From assembly GCA_001643675.2 (NCBI GenBank), contig LSRY02000020.1, positions 687,001 through 751,000 of the forward strand: a stretch of 64,000 nucleotides of DNA, given 5' to 3'. Below the pieces are notes generated by a model. The model saw only the letters and a program-made list of their open reading frames with translations. It was not told the DNA's origin and did no database searches. How positions within the stretch are numbered: the first letter of the stretch is position 1; every line of letters starts with the position of its first letter. Of the stretch, positions 1 through 13,100 are shown one piece after another. The position numbers were made by a program, and so were the translations under genes. The stretch comes from Monocercomonoides exilis. Its lineage: Eukaryota; Preaxostyla; Oxymonadida; Polymastigidae.

Positions 1-96
1 GTCTGATTTCTTAGCCAATATTAATGATAAAATCAAATGTTTGTTATTCACTTTTAAGTTTTGTTTTATATTTTTTCTCAACTTTTTTTTTCATAG

Positions 97-3000
97 GATT
101 CACTGAATCTGGATTTATCTGATTGCAATGAGGATAAATCTTCTGCTTATCATTGGCGAAGAATGGCCAGAATATGTTTCGATCATAAACAATTTAAGAA
201 TGCTTGTACGTATTATACGAAGTCTATCAAACTCCTTCCATGTGCTTCTGTTTATGCAAATCGTTCAATGTGTTATTTTCAATTGTGCCAATTCAAAAAG
301 GCACTTAAAGATGCTAAAAAAGCGACAAAAATAAATAAACAATATACTAGAGGATGGTTTTTACGGGGTTGCGCAAATTTTGAACTTGGTCAATATGTTG
401 ATGCTAAAAAATGCTTTAAAAGATGTAATTTGCTGGCAAGCAATTGCTATCCTTCAAAAATAAGATATGAAGAAACCACGAGATATGAAATATCACAACA
501 CCTTCTGTCTCCACATTCAAATTACGCTGGCCCCAGATTTTTGTTTCCTATTACAAAAGATAATTGTCCAAAAGAATTAATCACACAAGATCTTGTTGAA
601 TATTTTAAGCAGTCAAAGGTCATTCCAATTCAATATGTAGTAGCCATAATCAATCAGCTCATTCCTATTGTAAGACGAGAACGTAACATCGTCTATGTTC
701 CTCTCAAAAAAAATGGAGTGACAATTGTAGGAGATTTGCATGGGCAATTTTTTGACACCATAACGATGTTTGAATCCGTTGGATATCCATCTGAAGATAG
801 AATATTTGTTTTTAACGGAGATTATGTTGATCGAGGATCGCTCTCAATGGAAGTTATTGTTCTTTTGTTTTTACTGAAAATAAGGTGTGTAGTTGTACTT
901 CTGAAAAATTTTTCGATTCGTTTTTGCGTATTTTCCTTTTTGTTTTTATTTTAATTTATTTCATTTCATTTTGCGAAACGTTCACCATTTCAAAGATTTC
1001 CGTCATCAGTGACTCTTCTGAGGGGAAACCACGAGTCAGATGTGATGAACAGTGTCTGTGGCTTCAGAACAGAATGCAGCACAAAATACAGCCGTTTTGT
1101 TTATTTTCTGTTTCGCGATGCGTTCAACCAGTTGCCTGTTGGTGCGCTTATCAGCGATGACCCGCAGGACGAGGCTATTTTTGGGGGAGAGGACGAAATT
1201 GAAGTGATGAAGATGCAAAAAGATGACACACCCATTCAACGCCCTGTGGATTTTGTGAATGTTGTTCAGGAAAAGAAGAAAGAGAGAAAATCAAAGCAAA
1301 GTTCAAAAGAAAAAGAGAAGGAGAAGAAAGAGAAGGAGAAGGAGAAAGAAGAGAACAAAAATGAGGAAGAAAATGTGGCAGCCCAATATGAGTATGGATT
1401 TGGCAGCAGGGCAGGGACATTTTTTGAAGGATGCGGAGTTTGTGGCAATTCATTTGGTGTTTTGTCAGATGATGCGCAATCTTTATCATCAATATCTTCT
1501 TCAGAAAACGAAGATGATGATGAAAGTGGAAGCGATGAAGAAGAAGCAAAAGAGAAAGAAGCAAAAGAGAAGGAAACTATCAGAAAAGAAGAAGAGGAGG
1601 AAAAAGAAGAGAAAGAAGAAGAATATATAGGCGATGAATATGAGATGAAAGCAATAGAATTAGAATATGAGATGAAAAGAAAGAAATGCGAAGAGTTTAT
1701 TTCGAGGCTGAAACAACCAAAAGATCCAAACTCGACTCGCGTTCTTGTTATTCATGGAGGACTTCCATCGTATGTGTTAAAGAAAACCCAAAAATTCCAC
1801 TTTTTCTTTACTTTAATTTATTAATTTTCATAATTGTTGTTACTGTATTTGTTGTTATTATTATTATTGTTGTTGTTGTAATTCTTTCTTTTTACATATT
1901 CTCACAATTATTCTTTTCATCATTTCATTCAATATGCCACAAACTCTTCTTGTATCTGCTTCTCACATCCTCAGAAATGACAATGTTATTCTGGCCAACA
2001 TTGAACTGCTCAATCGCCGGCAGCAGCCATCTGACGATGAGGACCTGTTTTCTGATCTTCTTTGGACTGACCCGCATAACGGCAAAGAGAGAGTGAAAAG
2101 CATCAGAGGCTTTAGAACAGATTTTGGTGTGATATCAATTCATTCTCAAATTATTATTCAACTCGTAAAAAAAATTGTGTTTTTTATGTTGTAACAACTA
2201 TGTTTTTAAAAAACTTTATGTTTTTTTAAAAAAAAAAATATCTCCTTTTTTTTTCCTTGAACTGTGATGTCCAATTTACCTTCCCTTCAGGAAGTGACGC
2301 CACAGAGCTCTTTGTTCGGCAGAACCAGCTGTCGTATTTCATCCGGTCGCATCAGATGGTGATGGATGGCATTGAGATCACCCACAAACAGAAGTGTGTG
2401 ACTGTGTTTTCAGCGCCCTGCTATTGCGATGTGAATGCAAACAAAGGAGCTGTGTTGCAGCTTTACCCGTCGAGAGCAATGGCAGATAAAGACGAAGGAG
2501 AAAAGAAGAGTGCAGAGGAAGTTAATGAAAATGAGAAAGATGCAAGTGAAAAAGAACTTGTTGAGGAAGAGAAAAATGAAGAGAAGGCCAAAGAAGAAAT
2601 AAAACTTGATGATAAAAGTGAATGTGAAAATACAAAAGCCGAAGAAGTTCCAACTTTGGAAAGTGAGGTCAATACTCAAAGCAATCATAATGAGATAGAA
2701 AATACTGAAATGAATCATAACACATCATTTATAACTGATGAGGAGATTGAGATAATTAGAAAGCAGTCAATGAATTTTTTGTTGGAAGATGAAGAAAACG
2801 AAAGATTTGCGAAAGAAGAGGAGCTTATTGATCGCCATTATAAAATCAAAAGGAGATTTGCCAGTTTTAGAAAAAGACGATATTTGGAAATTAACTCTGA
2901 AATAAGCAATGAAAAAAGCAATGAAAGCTCGAATGAGGAAAAGAAAGAAGATTACTTCAAACTTGAGAGTGAAAATGATAAAAGAGAAGAGAAAAAAGAA

Positions 3001-4644
3001 GTTGAGGCTAAAGCGGAAAAAGAAAAAGAAAAAGAAAAGCAAAATGAAAATTCTGATAACGAACATGAGACAGCAGATGGAAGCGATATCTGTTCATCGA
3101 ATTCAGAAGAAAAAGAAGAATATAAATTTTCCAGAAAAAGTCCAGAATTGAGTAAGTTTGAGCAGTTCAGGGCCATGGAAGACAGGCAAGTGAATGTGGA
3201 GGATCTGAGCGGGACAGAAGAAGACGATCCAAACGAGCCAACTGAAGCGGAGCTTCGTCAGCGCCGTTCGGCGGTTGAGAAGCGGAAGAAGGACCTCAGC
3301 ATCGAGAGGAGGAAAAAGCGCTATATGCAGTTTTCAAAGAGGACGACTTCAAGTGGAACGAAGAATAGATGGAACCCGAACGAAGCGGTAATGCAGATGC
3401 ATCGTGGGGTGAAGATTGGAACAGCGGGTGCGTCTGGAAAGAAGTATTATGTCAGAGGAGGCGATGGTCATAAGAAGAGATTGTATGTTGTGAAGAAGGA
3501 TGACGATGAACAGCCTAGTGAAACAAAAGTTACAGAGGATTCAGAAAAAAAGGAAGAGTGCACTGAAACAGAAATGAATGAAAAGACAGAAAGCAAAAAG
3601 AATGACGAAAGGGACATATGTAACGAGGTTGTATGCGAAAAAGTGTGTGATGTCAAACATAAAAAAAGTAAATTGAAAAAAGACGATTCGAATGTTCTTG
3701 AGCATGCAATTGCATCTGCCACGACAAAAGAATCGGAAATGCCTCTTCTGTTAAAAAGACCATCAACAACACACAACGTCACTCATCACCAAAAGATGGA
3801 GCCATCTCCACAAACAGACAAACTTGCTTCAAATGCTTCGGAGACAGCTGGTGTTGAAGAAAGTCAAGATTTATCTTCTCAAAAGGAATCCAAAATGAGG
3901 CCAGTGACTGCAACAGTTGCCGTAAAGGATTCTCACGCTGCTCTGTCACGAAGGAGGGTTGTTACTGCGTCGAGAAATCGCATCTCATCTTCTGAGGCAG
4001 TTTTGCCTTATGAGTATCACAATGATCACCTGGAAAAGGAAATCGTTTCAAAGAAAGAAAACCAAAAAGAACAAGAGAATAATGGTGAAAAGAAAAAGTC
4101 TACATTAAAGTCGTTCATGAACCGTGTAAGTAATTTCTTTTCTTTCTCAAATTCAAAACAACATTCTTCTTCTTCCTCTTCTTCTACACGATTAGAACAT
4201 TCACCAGATTATCCAGTTGATACAAAGTCTGAAGATCTCACATTAAAACTCCAATCATCCATTCTATCTGACTCTCAAATGCAATCTCACAAAGACGCAA
4301 AAGACCCGAAAGCAAAACAGTCTCTTTCGCGGAGTTTATCTGCATCCGGTAAACTTTCTGCTTCGTCTGCTTTGTCTTCATCTTCTGCATCATCTTCAAC
4401 TTCATCCTCCTCCTCTCCTTCTTCGTCTACTACAACTTCTTCTACACATCCGTTGAACTCTCCTGCACATCCTATCATTTCACGTTTCGAAACAAGCATT
4501 CCTTGTCTTTTTGCTGTCACATTCACCTCCACACCACACAAGGGCTTTGAGTCTATGAAGTATGCAAGCCCTGCCCAGCGCCGCGATGTAGAAAGAAAGA
4601 GACAGGAAGCTCGTCGGCGTTCTGCAAGAGCTGCGAAAGCCTGA
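97..4644 (+). CDS. PP5-like serine/threonine phosphatase with TPR domain (5' partial)
   Basis: Likely a metal-dependent protein phosphatase of the PP5 class. Proposed exons are 97-884, 996-1769, 1975-2126 and 2291-4644, giving 1355 visible residues. A TTTTCATAG acceptor before 97 implies an earlier exon off the left edge. TPR-like helices fill residues about 18-110. The PPP motifs follow: GDLHG near 209, GDYVDRG near 241, RGNHE near 272, VIHGGLP, LLWTDP, RSHQMVMDG and FSAPCYCD. The TPR plus PPP order is the PP5 signature. Two oddities stand out. A run of about 190 mostly Glu/Lys/Ser residues (about 1160-1720) splits the catalytic domain between GNHE and HGG, and a charged and then Ser-rich tail of about 720 residues follows the catalytic core. 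The usual SAPNYCD is SAPCYCD. Class is fairly sure; substrate unknown. Confidence 0.78.
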
Positions 4645-5472
4645 CGAGGCATTTATCTCTTTCTTTCTGTTTTTTCTGTTCTTTCTTTCTTGTTGCGTAG
4701 GCGTGTCTCAATGTTTATATATATGCATCTTATTTTTAATAAGTCAGTTGATTCTTGTTTAATGATACACTTCTTTTTTTTTTTAGTTGTTTTCATATTA
4801 GTGAATAATAATAGTTATTTACTTAAAAAATATTGTGCATCCAATTTATCTAGTGAAATAAAAATTTCTTTACACATGCATTTACATGTTCGGCATTGTC
4901 CAACTAAAAACTCTCGTCTGCCATTGCAGAAATCAGCTGAAAACTTAAAAAGAAAACAATTAATTGTAAATGATGAACACACTCAAAACGAAAAATCATG
5001 AAAGAAAACACCTATCAACTAACGAAAGACGTCCTAATGATAGAAAAACAGCCTCGATATCCTGAACTCTAACAAAAAGCAACGTGTCTCAATTTACAGA
5101 AAATAACAGATAACAGAGCACAAACAAAAAACGATAAATTATCTATTCAAGCAACAATAATAAAAAAATTAGAAGATTGCATGAAAAGAATCTCAGAAAT
5201 TGAAGATAGGAAATGAGGCAAAAATGTGAATTGAAGATGAGAACGGACAATAACAACGCAATGAAGAGAAAATCACAAAAATTCTAGTAATCTATCGGAG
5301 AAAAAAGGTGAAATGTTTTGATATGATACATTGCGTCCCAAACTATGGAAAGCATCGTTTGTTTCAGAAGCCACATTCATGCACCATATTTGGAGCTTTC
5401 ATAAATCTAAAGCGCATCAGACTGGCTCAAAAATCCTATTTAAAAAAAGAACAAAGGAAGTGAAATGGTGTT
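4645..5472. other. Convergent intergenic region, no clear gene
   Basis: This is the 3' flank between the phosphatase and the minus-strand membrane protein. It is T-rich after the phosphatase stop. Around 5000-5330 a plus-strand frame reads like coiled-coil text broken by stops, which may be decayed coding sequence. I see no RNA gene or intact ORF of note. Confidence 0.4.
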
Positions 5473-7174
5473 TTATTCTCCATTTATACTTTGTTGAGGT
5501 GCAAGAAGATCAGCTGTTTGCTCAGTCCTTAAAATCCCGTACTCTGCTGTTGTGGACATGATTGGCGAACCGTATTGTGCTGGCTCCTGGTATTCATCTA
5601 TGTCTGTGCCATAACTCGTCTGAGTGTATCCGTTATACCCATTGTATCCATTGTATCCGTTTGCTGTTGTGTCGTACTGTGTCTCAGTTCCTGTGAATTG
5701 GCGATATGGTTGCTGAGTTGTTAGATACTGAGTTCCATACACTTGAGTGGTTAAGGCATCTTGAGTCTCTGTCGCATATCCCAGCTGCATGGCGCCCAAT
5801 GAAGACTTCCCAATCCTCGCCCCGCTGCCCATTGTTGTATAAACCTTCTCATCCTTCGAGCCAATGGTGCCATAACTGCCACCGTATCCTCCACCGTACC
5901 CTTCGCCATAACCTCCGCCCCACCCTTCGCTGTAGAATCTCTCGTGCTCGTTGTTTCTTGCCAAAAGAGGAGCACTGCCTCTTTCTTGTTGCTTGTTCCA
6001 CTCTATTTCTGTGTCCATGCTGTCCTTGTCTGACGCACCGTTCAAGCGAAGTGATCTTCGCTCTTCATTCTTCTTCTTCTTCTTTCCCTTTTTTTCTCTT
6101 CCTGCTCTCTCAGCTCTACCAGCTCGAGTAACTTTCTTCTTTATTGGACGAGGATTATGCAACTCGAATTCCTTCTCTTTTTCCTGGTTTATTGAATGAA
6201 CAAATAGCAGCTGATATGTTAACAGCAAAGAAACAGATGGGGTTATTTCAAAAAGCAGAAAAAAGGCAAAGTACGTCCAGTAAAACACTGACCATTCCTC
6301 TTCTCCTTCAATAACTTGTTCGGATAGCTTTTTCAATGCATTTTGAATGTGATTTACTTTTAGCACGTACAGCAGAACAAATATAAATCTTCCCAGGAAA
6401 ACAAAAAACATGATTGCTATTAAAATAATGAGTATTCTAATTCTTGATTGAAGAGCGCGCTTTCCATTCAAATGAAGACGCATCTGTAAGAGCTTTGTTC
6501 CATAAATTGCGATAGAAACAAGAATACAAAAATAATTCACGGAATCGACAATTCCCAAAAAATGATCGGAATCGTAGCCTGGTTTATGTTTATCCTTCAA
6601 AAAAGGTAATAAACAATTATTTGTGAAAAGATGAAACAATAAAAAAAGAAAGTAAGAAAGAAAATCAAACAGTCGATGTTGAGACAATAACAATTGATCC
6701 AATTAATAGTGCAAGATAAAGTACAATAAATATTACAGCGAGCCATATTCTGGAATGACGATTTCTTGCAAATATAGAAATTACTGCGCTTTCAAGCCAT
6801 AATGCAAGGACTTGCCATCCTCCAAATATAAAGTATCGCGGAATTTGATCGCATACAAGATAATAAGCAACAACTTTGAAGGGAAATGGAACAATCATGC
6901 ATATACATCTCATCAGCAGAAAGAAAGATATCAAAAATAAGAAGCTGTGCCGTAGGATGTTTTTTTTTAAAGAACATTTTTTAAGCAAAGTTATTTCTTC
7001 GCGAAGTGTGAATGCCAAGCACAAAGCGTAGCAGAGGAAAAGAAATATTAGAGGAAAAGAACCACGCCCAAAGATAACTGAGTGAAATTTTAGCAAAAGT
7101 AATTTTTTATTAAAAAAAATAAGGATTAGCAAACCAGGGCATGACAAAGACAGTTCTTCTTGTAAACTTGACAT
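5473..7174 (-). CDS. Polytopic (7-8 TM) membrane protein with Gly/Tyr-rich tail, copy A
   Basis: Proposed exons on the minus strand are 7174-6671 and 6594-5473, joined by a 76-bp intron with a GTTTGA donor, for 541 residues. About seven or eight hydrophobic segments are visible, with a conserved core including FLLMRC, PFPFKV, VCDQIPR and GGWQVLALWLESAV. A cytoplasmic-looking tail follows, Lys/Arg-rich and then full of Gly-Tyr repeats (GGYGEGYGGGYGG, NGYNGYNGYNGY). The start is supported by the paralogue at 54504, whose first residues align (ELxxSCPG). The hydrophobic pattern recalls plant TOM1/THH1-type seven-helix proteins, but only weakly. Function unknown. A role at an endomembrane or the cell surface is a guess from topology. 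Confidence 0.75.
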
Positions 7175-7549
7175 TTATAGCGAGGGAAAAAAAAATAAAA
7201 TGAATAAAATGGAACCATAATTGATAAATTTTCATCGAATTTTCTGCTTCACGTTTACCAAATTGATTAGCATTAAGATGATTCTTTGAGAAGAAGTTTT
7301 CTTTCTCCAATTTTTCGTATTCTGCATTCGACTGAAATACTGAAAGTTTTTCTAAAATCAGAGAAAGCCAATATATATTGTTTGTCACAGATATTGGATA
7401 AAATGATTTGTTTAATTAATGATAATTTTGCATTGAGCTTTTTGTTTTTCTTCACGTTGAACATAAAATAAAACAATATCGAAAACTCTTTTTCTTTTTT
7501 GAAATAGTTAATTTGAATGAATAAATGTCCGGTCAGGCACTACAAATAA

Positions 7550-9440
7550 AATCATAATAGATAAAAATGATTGTGCAGATTTCAGCAATCTGGATGCGAT
7601 TGAAGAATTGCAGTCTTTTATAAATGGTTTTGATAATTAAAAGCACTTTCAAAAATTAAAATTGTTTAATTACGATATTTCTCAATGCACCAGAATTTTT
7701 GTTAAAAGATTGGGAAATGCTGGAGAATCCTCTTTGAAAGCTTTATCATCTTCGAAAAGTTGTTGGTGCGAAAGACGAGGATATACAACGCTTTTGCAAT
7801 GGTACAAACTTTATGAAAAGAATTGAGATAATTTGTGGTAAATTCCTAAAGCCCGTTGAGCTCTGAGCTGCTCGTGCACTTGGACACTTGAGCCGAACTG
7901 TATGTTTTGATACTTGTTCCTCGTTGTAAGAATTGTCTGTGGGTGCTGAAAATCTAACAGGAGCAATCACGCGTCTTGTTATATCTACTCCGCGTTTTTT
8001 CATGGACAACAGGGAGTGCATTATCGAAGTTGAATTGGCCTATTCGAATGAATGGGATATGTGGACACATGCAAATGCACAACAGCAAATTTTCGAATCT
8101 TCATAATGAATTGCTGTATCTTTATTCTTTTTTGAATAATTTCTAAGTGGATGTTAAAACTTTCTTTGGAACGACACTTTTTTTTTCAGACAGTTCTAGG
8201 TGTGTTTGAAAAAGGCTTCTTGACTCGCTATTAGACAGCATCCATTCAACTGTTTTGTGTGCTTGGAGGACGTTTGGTGAGCGTTATATCTTCCTTTGTT
8301 ATTCGAGACCATGGAGATAATGAGAATGCAAATGGTCTTCTTGCGGTTGATTCGTTTGTTCCTGCACCAAATCTGCCTGAAGTTCTGCTGCAATCTCGGA
8401 TGCCTCATAACAGCCATTCTTCTTACTGGGCGCAGCTTGTTTGTGCGAAGGGGCCAATCTGCTCTCTTGCCCTCAGGCAATATGATTTTTGCGTTTCATT
8501 ACAAGCTAAGAACATAGCCACTTTGTGCAACTTTTGACAAGCCAAAAAAGGATGAAAGAAAAAAGTGAAGTATTTATTGTTTGGAAGTTTGCGCGAAGAA
8601 AGCTGGAAGGAAATATTATAATTGGAAGCATATTTAATGATGATCATAAGTCGAATTAATACTCCTCTGGCGATTCTAATTTGCAGCAGATAGCTGATCG
8701 ATTGCTTTGGGAAGAAGAAAGCATGCAAGAAAGATATTTTGCTTTCGTGAGACGGCTGTGAAGTGTTTCGAAATATGGATTTTTATTCCTATTTTGCAGG
8801 GGATCAGAATATTCATCAGGAGAAGTTTGATGATTGTGCTGCCGTTCGATGCAGCAAGCGATGCACTGAGAGACGAGGTATCAAAGGCACTTTTAAATGC
8901 ATGTACAACATTGTCTTCGAATGCCCATATTGTTTCACATCTCAAAAGGATTTTCAAATACGACCTCAAGAGATATGAATACCTCTGCAACCACTGTGCG
9001 GAAGTTTAACGAAGTTGTTATCAGAAGTCTTCGAGGAAGAAAGCGTCATTAATGTTTTGTGGGAGCACATAGCTCGAATAAACACAAAGATATCGCAGAA
9101 CTTGAAAAGAAAGAACTTATGAAAGAAAGAATGAAGGCAAAGTGTGATTTAAAGATATGCCCTGCTTGAACAATGAATGGGAATGTGGATGTGAATCAAG
9201 AAGAAGAGAAACATCATAAATTATTTAATATTTTGCATCCATCATTCCAACTTTCCGCTGCCTCCTCTTCTTCCACTACTGCTGCTTTGTTATCTCCTTC
9301 GTGTTTTCCTCCTATTTCTTCATACCTACAATCAAATTATTCAAATTCTTCTTCTCGTTCTTCTTCTCAAAATCTGAGAGAAAAGTCTTTAAGCATTGCA
9401 AGTGAACCATTGATTCGAAGAAGAAGTGAAATTTGAAGGA
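7550..9440 (+). pseudogene. Decayed coding sequence, family not recognised
   Basis: No intact gene lies between 7175 and 10115, but plus-strand frames carry protein-like stretches interrupted by stops and frame changes. One at about 8781-8977 reads GDQNIHQEKFDDCAAVRCSK and goes on to FECPYCFTSQKDF, rich in Cys and Trp-like conserved positions. Another lies at 8190-8536, and a Ser/Thr-rich piece at 9173-9436. Fragments switch frame several times, so this is most likely a relic gene or mosaic of relics. I do not recognise the family, and strand and limits are approximate. The remaining 9440-10115 is AT-rich with nothing I can support. Confidence 0.4.
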
Positions 9441-10115
9441 AATATGAAAGGAGGAGTTCAAGGAGTTATTTCAATTTTTATTCAGCAAGCGCAACATGAA
9501 CGCAATGGCTCTGCTTACACAAGTGTGTTCGAAGCGTAGACAACAATAAAAGTGTTTTCCGCCTCAAAGAAAAGAGTATCTCTTGCTTGTGAGAATGTTG
9601 TTGTAATGACCAAAAGTGAAAAAAAAAGGGCTGAATCCTTTTGAAATGAACAAAAAAACGAAGAAGAAGAATTTAAACAAATGGAATTGATAACCAAAAC
9701 TGGAGTTACACAAAATGAGTAATGCAATTATTACTGCTAATATACATATCAAAAAAAAGGAAGGAGGATGGAAAAAAGCAACTAGAAAGCAGAATTTGAA
9801 ATTGAAGAACAAATAGACATACAAAATACACACAAAATCGTTGAGAGGCGAGGATAAGTGAGAATTAAACATGAACATGCAAATGCAGGCAACGCTGCTC
9901 AACGAAATTCTGAATTCTGAACAGACAGAAAAAGGAAACGAACAAAACGCAAATAGTGGAAACGAAAACGGCAGACTTGGAAAAATTAGAAGAAATGTGA
10001 TGTACAAAAAACTAACAGAGAAAGGAGCAACATTGGTAATAAAAAGAAAAAAATATTGAAATTGCTCTTGAAAGAAAAAAGGGGGTTTTGCAAAATATGA
10101 TTGACAATAGCTTTT

Positions 10116-13100
10116 TTATTCATTTTTTCCGGCCATTAAACTTGCTGCGATATCTAAAGAATTCACAGCTGTGCTTAGCTCGAAGTGTTCTGTTGCTTCC
10201 TCCTGGTCAATTGCGTCGGACATTGTCAGAATTGCAGCTCCTGGGGGAAAGCGCTGGATAAACTCTCGCTTCATGTCATTGAGCGATGGTCGATCGATTG
10301 AAGCTTCAGAGAAACAACTCTTCAATATTCTTCTCAAAGAGCAGTTTTGAAGAGCATCCGTGCTTGGCCTCTCCCCATTCACGATCTTCTGCCCAGCTGC
10401 CTCTGCCTCATACTCCCCAAACGGGATCTGGAGTGTCAGGCACTCCCACAGCATCATCCCGACCGAGAATGCCACCGACTTCTCTGTTGCCCCCATCTTC
10501 TTGTTCATCTGCAGCTCTGGCGCCTTCCACCTCAGACACTCCTTCTTGAAATTGTCATCCTCATCCTCAAACGCAGACGAGGGCAGAGAGTCATCCTCCT
10601 CCTCATCATCATCGCTGGCAGATGTCGCAACAGTTGATGAGGAGATGGATGAGGAATCGGAATCATCGTCAGATGAGAAGTCGGAGTGCATCGCAACGCA
10701 GATGACCATGTGTTCGGAGAACAGTACAATGTGCGGACTCAGATTTGTCAGTGACTGAAGTGAATTGTTCATTTCATCAAACGAGTGGAGTGCAAGATTG
10801 GCTACCCAGAACAGGATCTGTGCAGCTGTTTGCTCCCTCTCCTGCAGAGTGCCTATCGCCATCTCTTTTGTCTTGTTCCTTCCATGCAGCAGCATGAACA
10901 GCGAATCTCTCAGATCCACAATCAGCTTCTCATGAGGTGATGAGCATGCCATAGCATCCACCAGATTCGACATGGATGAAGTGGTTGGACAAAGATCCTC
11001 CCCGCGAACAAATGTTGTTTCTGTGTCTGAAGTGTCTGTGGCAGAAGTGGATGAAATTGATGGTGAAGGAGTTCTTTTCCTCGTCTCTTCCTCTTCTTCA
11101 ACCTTCTCAAATGCCCATTCAGGAATCTTGTCTGAATCTTTCCCCAGAATATATTCAGTAGATCCACTCTCACTCAACAAATGTTCTGATGATTCTGAAT
11201 GCTCCATATTCGTCTCATACACTCTCTTCTTTATTCTCTCTTCATTCTTCTTCTCTTCCTCCCTTTCAGCTCTTCTCCATTGCTCCTCAGGTGACATATC
11301 CATCGTCACCATTTCAATTAACTTCGGATCCTTTTTCACTGTATCATTCACAATCTCTTCCAGTTCTTCTGTTCGTCTCTTGGATTTCCTCCATCGAACT
11401 GTAATAATTATTGATACAATCAGCACAATTAAAAGAACAATAGCCATAATAATTACAATTAGCAACCAATAGGATTTTTCTTCTTTTCCTCCTTCAACCA
11501 CTTTATCATTTCCAGTCTTTGATTCTGTTTTGTTCTTCAGAATCTGCGGAGAAGTTGAGGCCAAATGCTTTCCAAACATAATCATCACTGACACCTCCGT
11601 CTCATCCTCAACCGTTGTTATCTTGTCTGAAGGAATCGTGCCTATCACTTCTGTTTCTGACACAAAACTGCTTTCCTCAAATTGATATGTCTCAACCAAC
11701 TCCACATCTCCTGTTTTATACACAAGTCTGAATGACAAGTCACACGGCAAAAAGAGCTCTCCCTTGAATTTCACAACAATGTTACTTCCTTTTTCATTCA
11801 CAAAAGCCTCTTCCAATTTTGGAATGAAAAATGGAGATGGTCTTTCTCCAATAATCCCTTCGAGGGTGCATCCATCATTCAAAATCCAAAGAGATGAGTT
11901 ATCTTTCACCCCATCCCCACCTTTCAAACTGGAAATGTTTAATGAAGCAGTATCTGAACAAATGATGTTTCGACGAAGAGAAGGATATTTTTCAATGAAT
12001 GGATTGTTATTTGCGAGCATTCCCATCTCAATAATAGCCTTTCCTCCTTTTATCGAAATACCTCCTTTCGATGAATTCTCGATTTTAATATCATTCACCT
12101 GCAAATCGGAGCTTTCAGAATGCACGAGAGATCCATTCCATTTACATATTTCTTCAAAAGCATTCGCAATCTCAATTTCACTTTCTTTTGCAAGCGCTCC
12201 TGTAAATCGACTCAAATCCATCGAAAAACTCGATGCATTGTTCACGTTTATCATGCTCCCTTTATCCGATAAGGAAATGCAATTTGAGCAGGAGCAATTT
12301 GTGAAAGTAACATATGCAGACGATGAAGACACAGAAAGAACAGAAGCGCCTTCTGAATTCCTTGAACAGTTATTGAACGAGGAGATTCCAATAGAAATTG
12401 TTCCTGAAGCAGAATCTTGAATCGCAATGATACAGCCTTCAGATAGATTCATTCCATCAGCCACCACCCAATTAAATGCAACGCTCCCACAATTTCCAAT
12501 CTCAAAAATATCAGTCTTTGCTTCAATCTGTTCCAGTTTCACATTCGTCAACGAAATCTCATTCCCACAAAACAGAAAAGAAGGCTTCTTGAAGAAAAGC
12601 ATTGTTATTGTGCAGTTGTCAATGTGCAAAATTCCATTTTCAACGTTCAGCAAAGTCGAGTTAAGAACAACAGGTTGAATGCCTTTTGATTCCAGAGCAG
12701 AACAGAAATCAATAAATGAAAGAGAAAGTTGACCATTCACTTCATAAATTATAGAACTGCCTGAATATGAAAATGACTGGCCAAAATTGAATTTCACACT
12801 TTCTATCCGAACTTTCTCTGAGATTGTGATCAAATTTTCTTCATCTCCAGAAATTGTTGAGTTCAGATGCACCAGAGCTGCTGATGGAGATTCAAGTGAG
12901 CGTACGATGACATCATGCATATCACATTTCTCAACGATGCCTGTTTCCCGTAAGATCAACAGCTGGGAGAATAGTGATGGAATGATGTGCCGCATTCCCT
13001 CACTCAACGATTCACAAGGCGCTTCAAACCCTCCACATTGCTTGCTATCTGTGTGATTTTCAGAAACTGAAGACACAAAAATCGTCTCACTCTGATATTT

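Noticed and set aside
11764-12420. 218-residue plus-strand ORF inside the giant surface gene, and a similar 181-residue one at 15304-15849
   Set aside because: Antisense shadows of Ser/Glu/Asn-rich coding sequence; no family features, and the minus strand is clearly coding.
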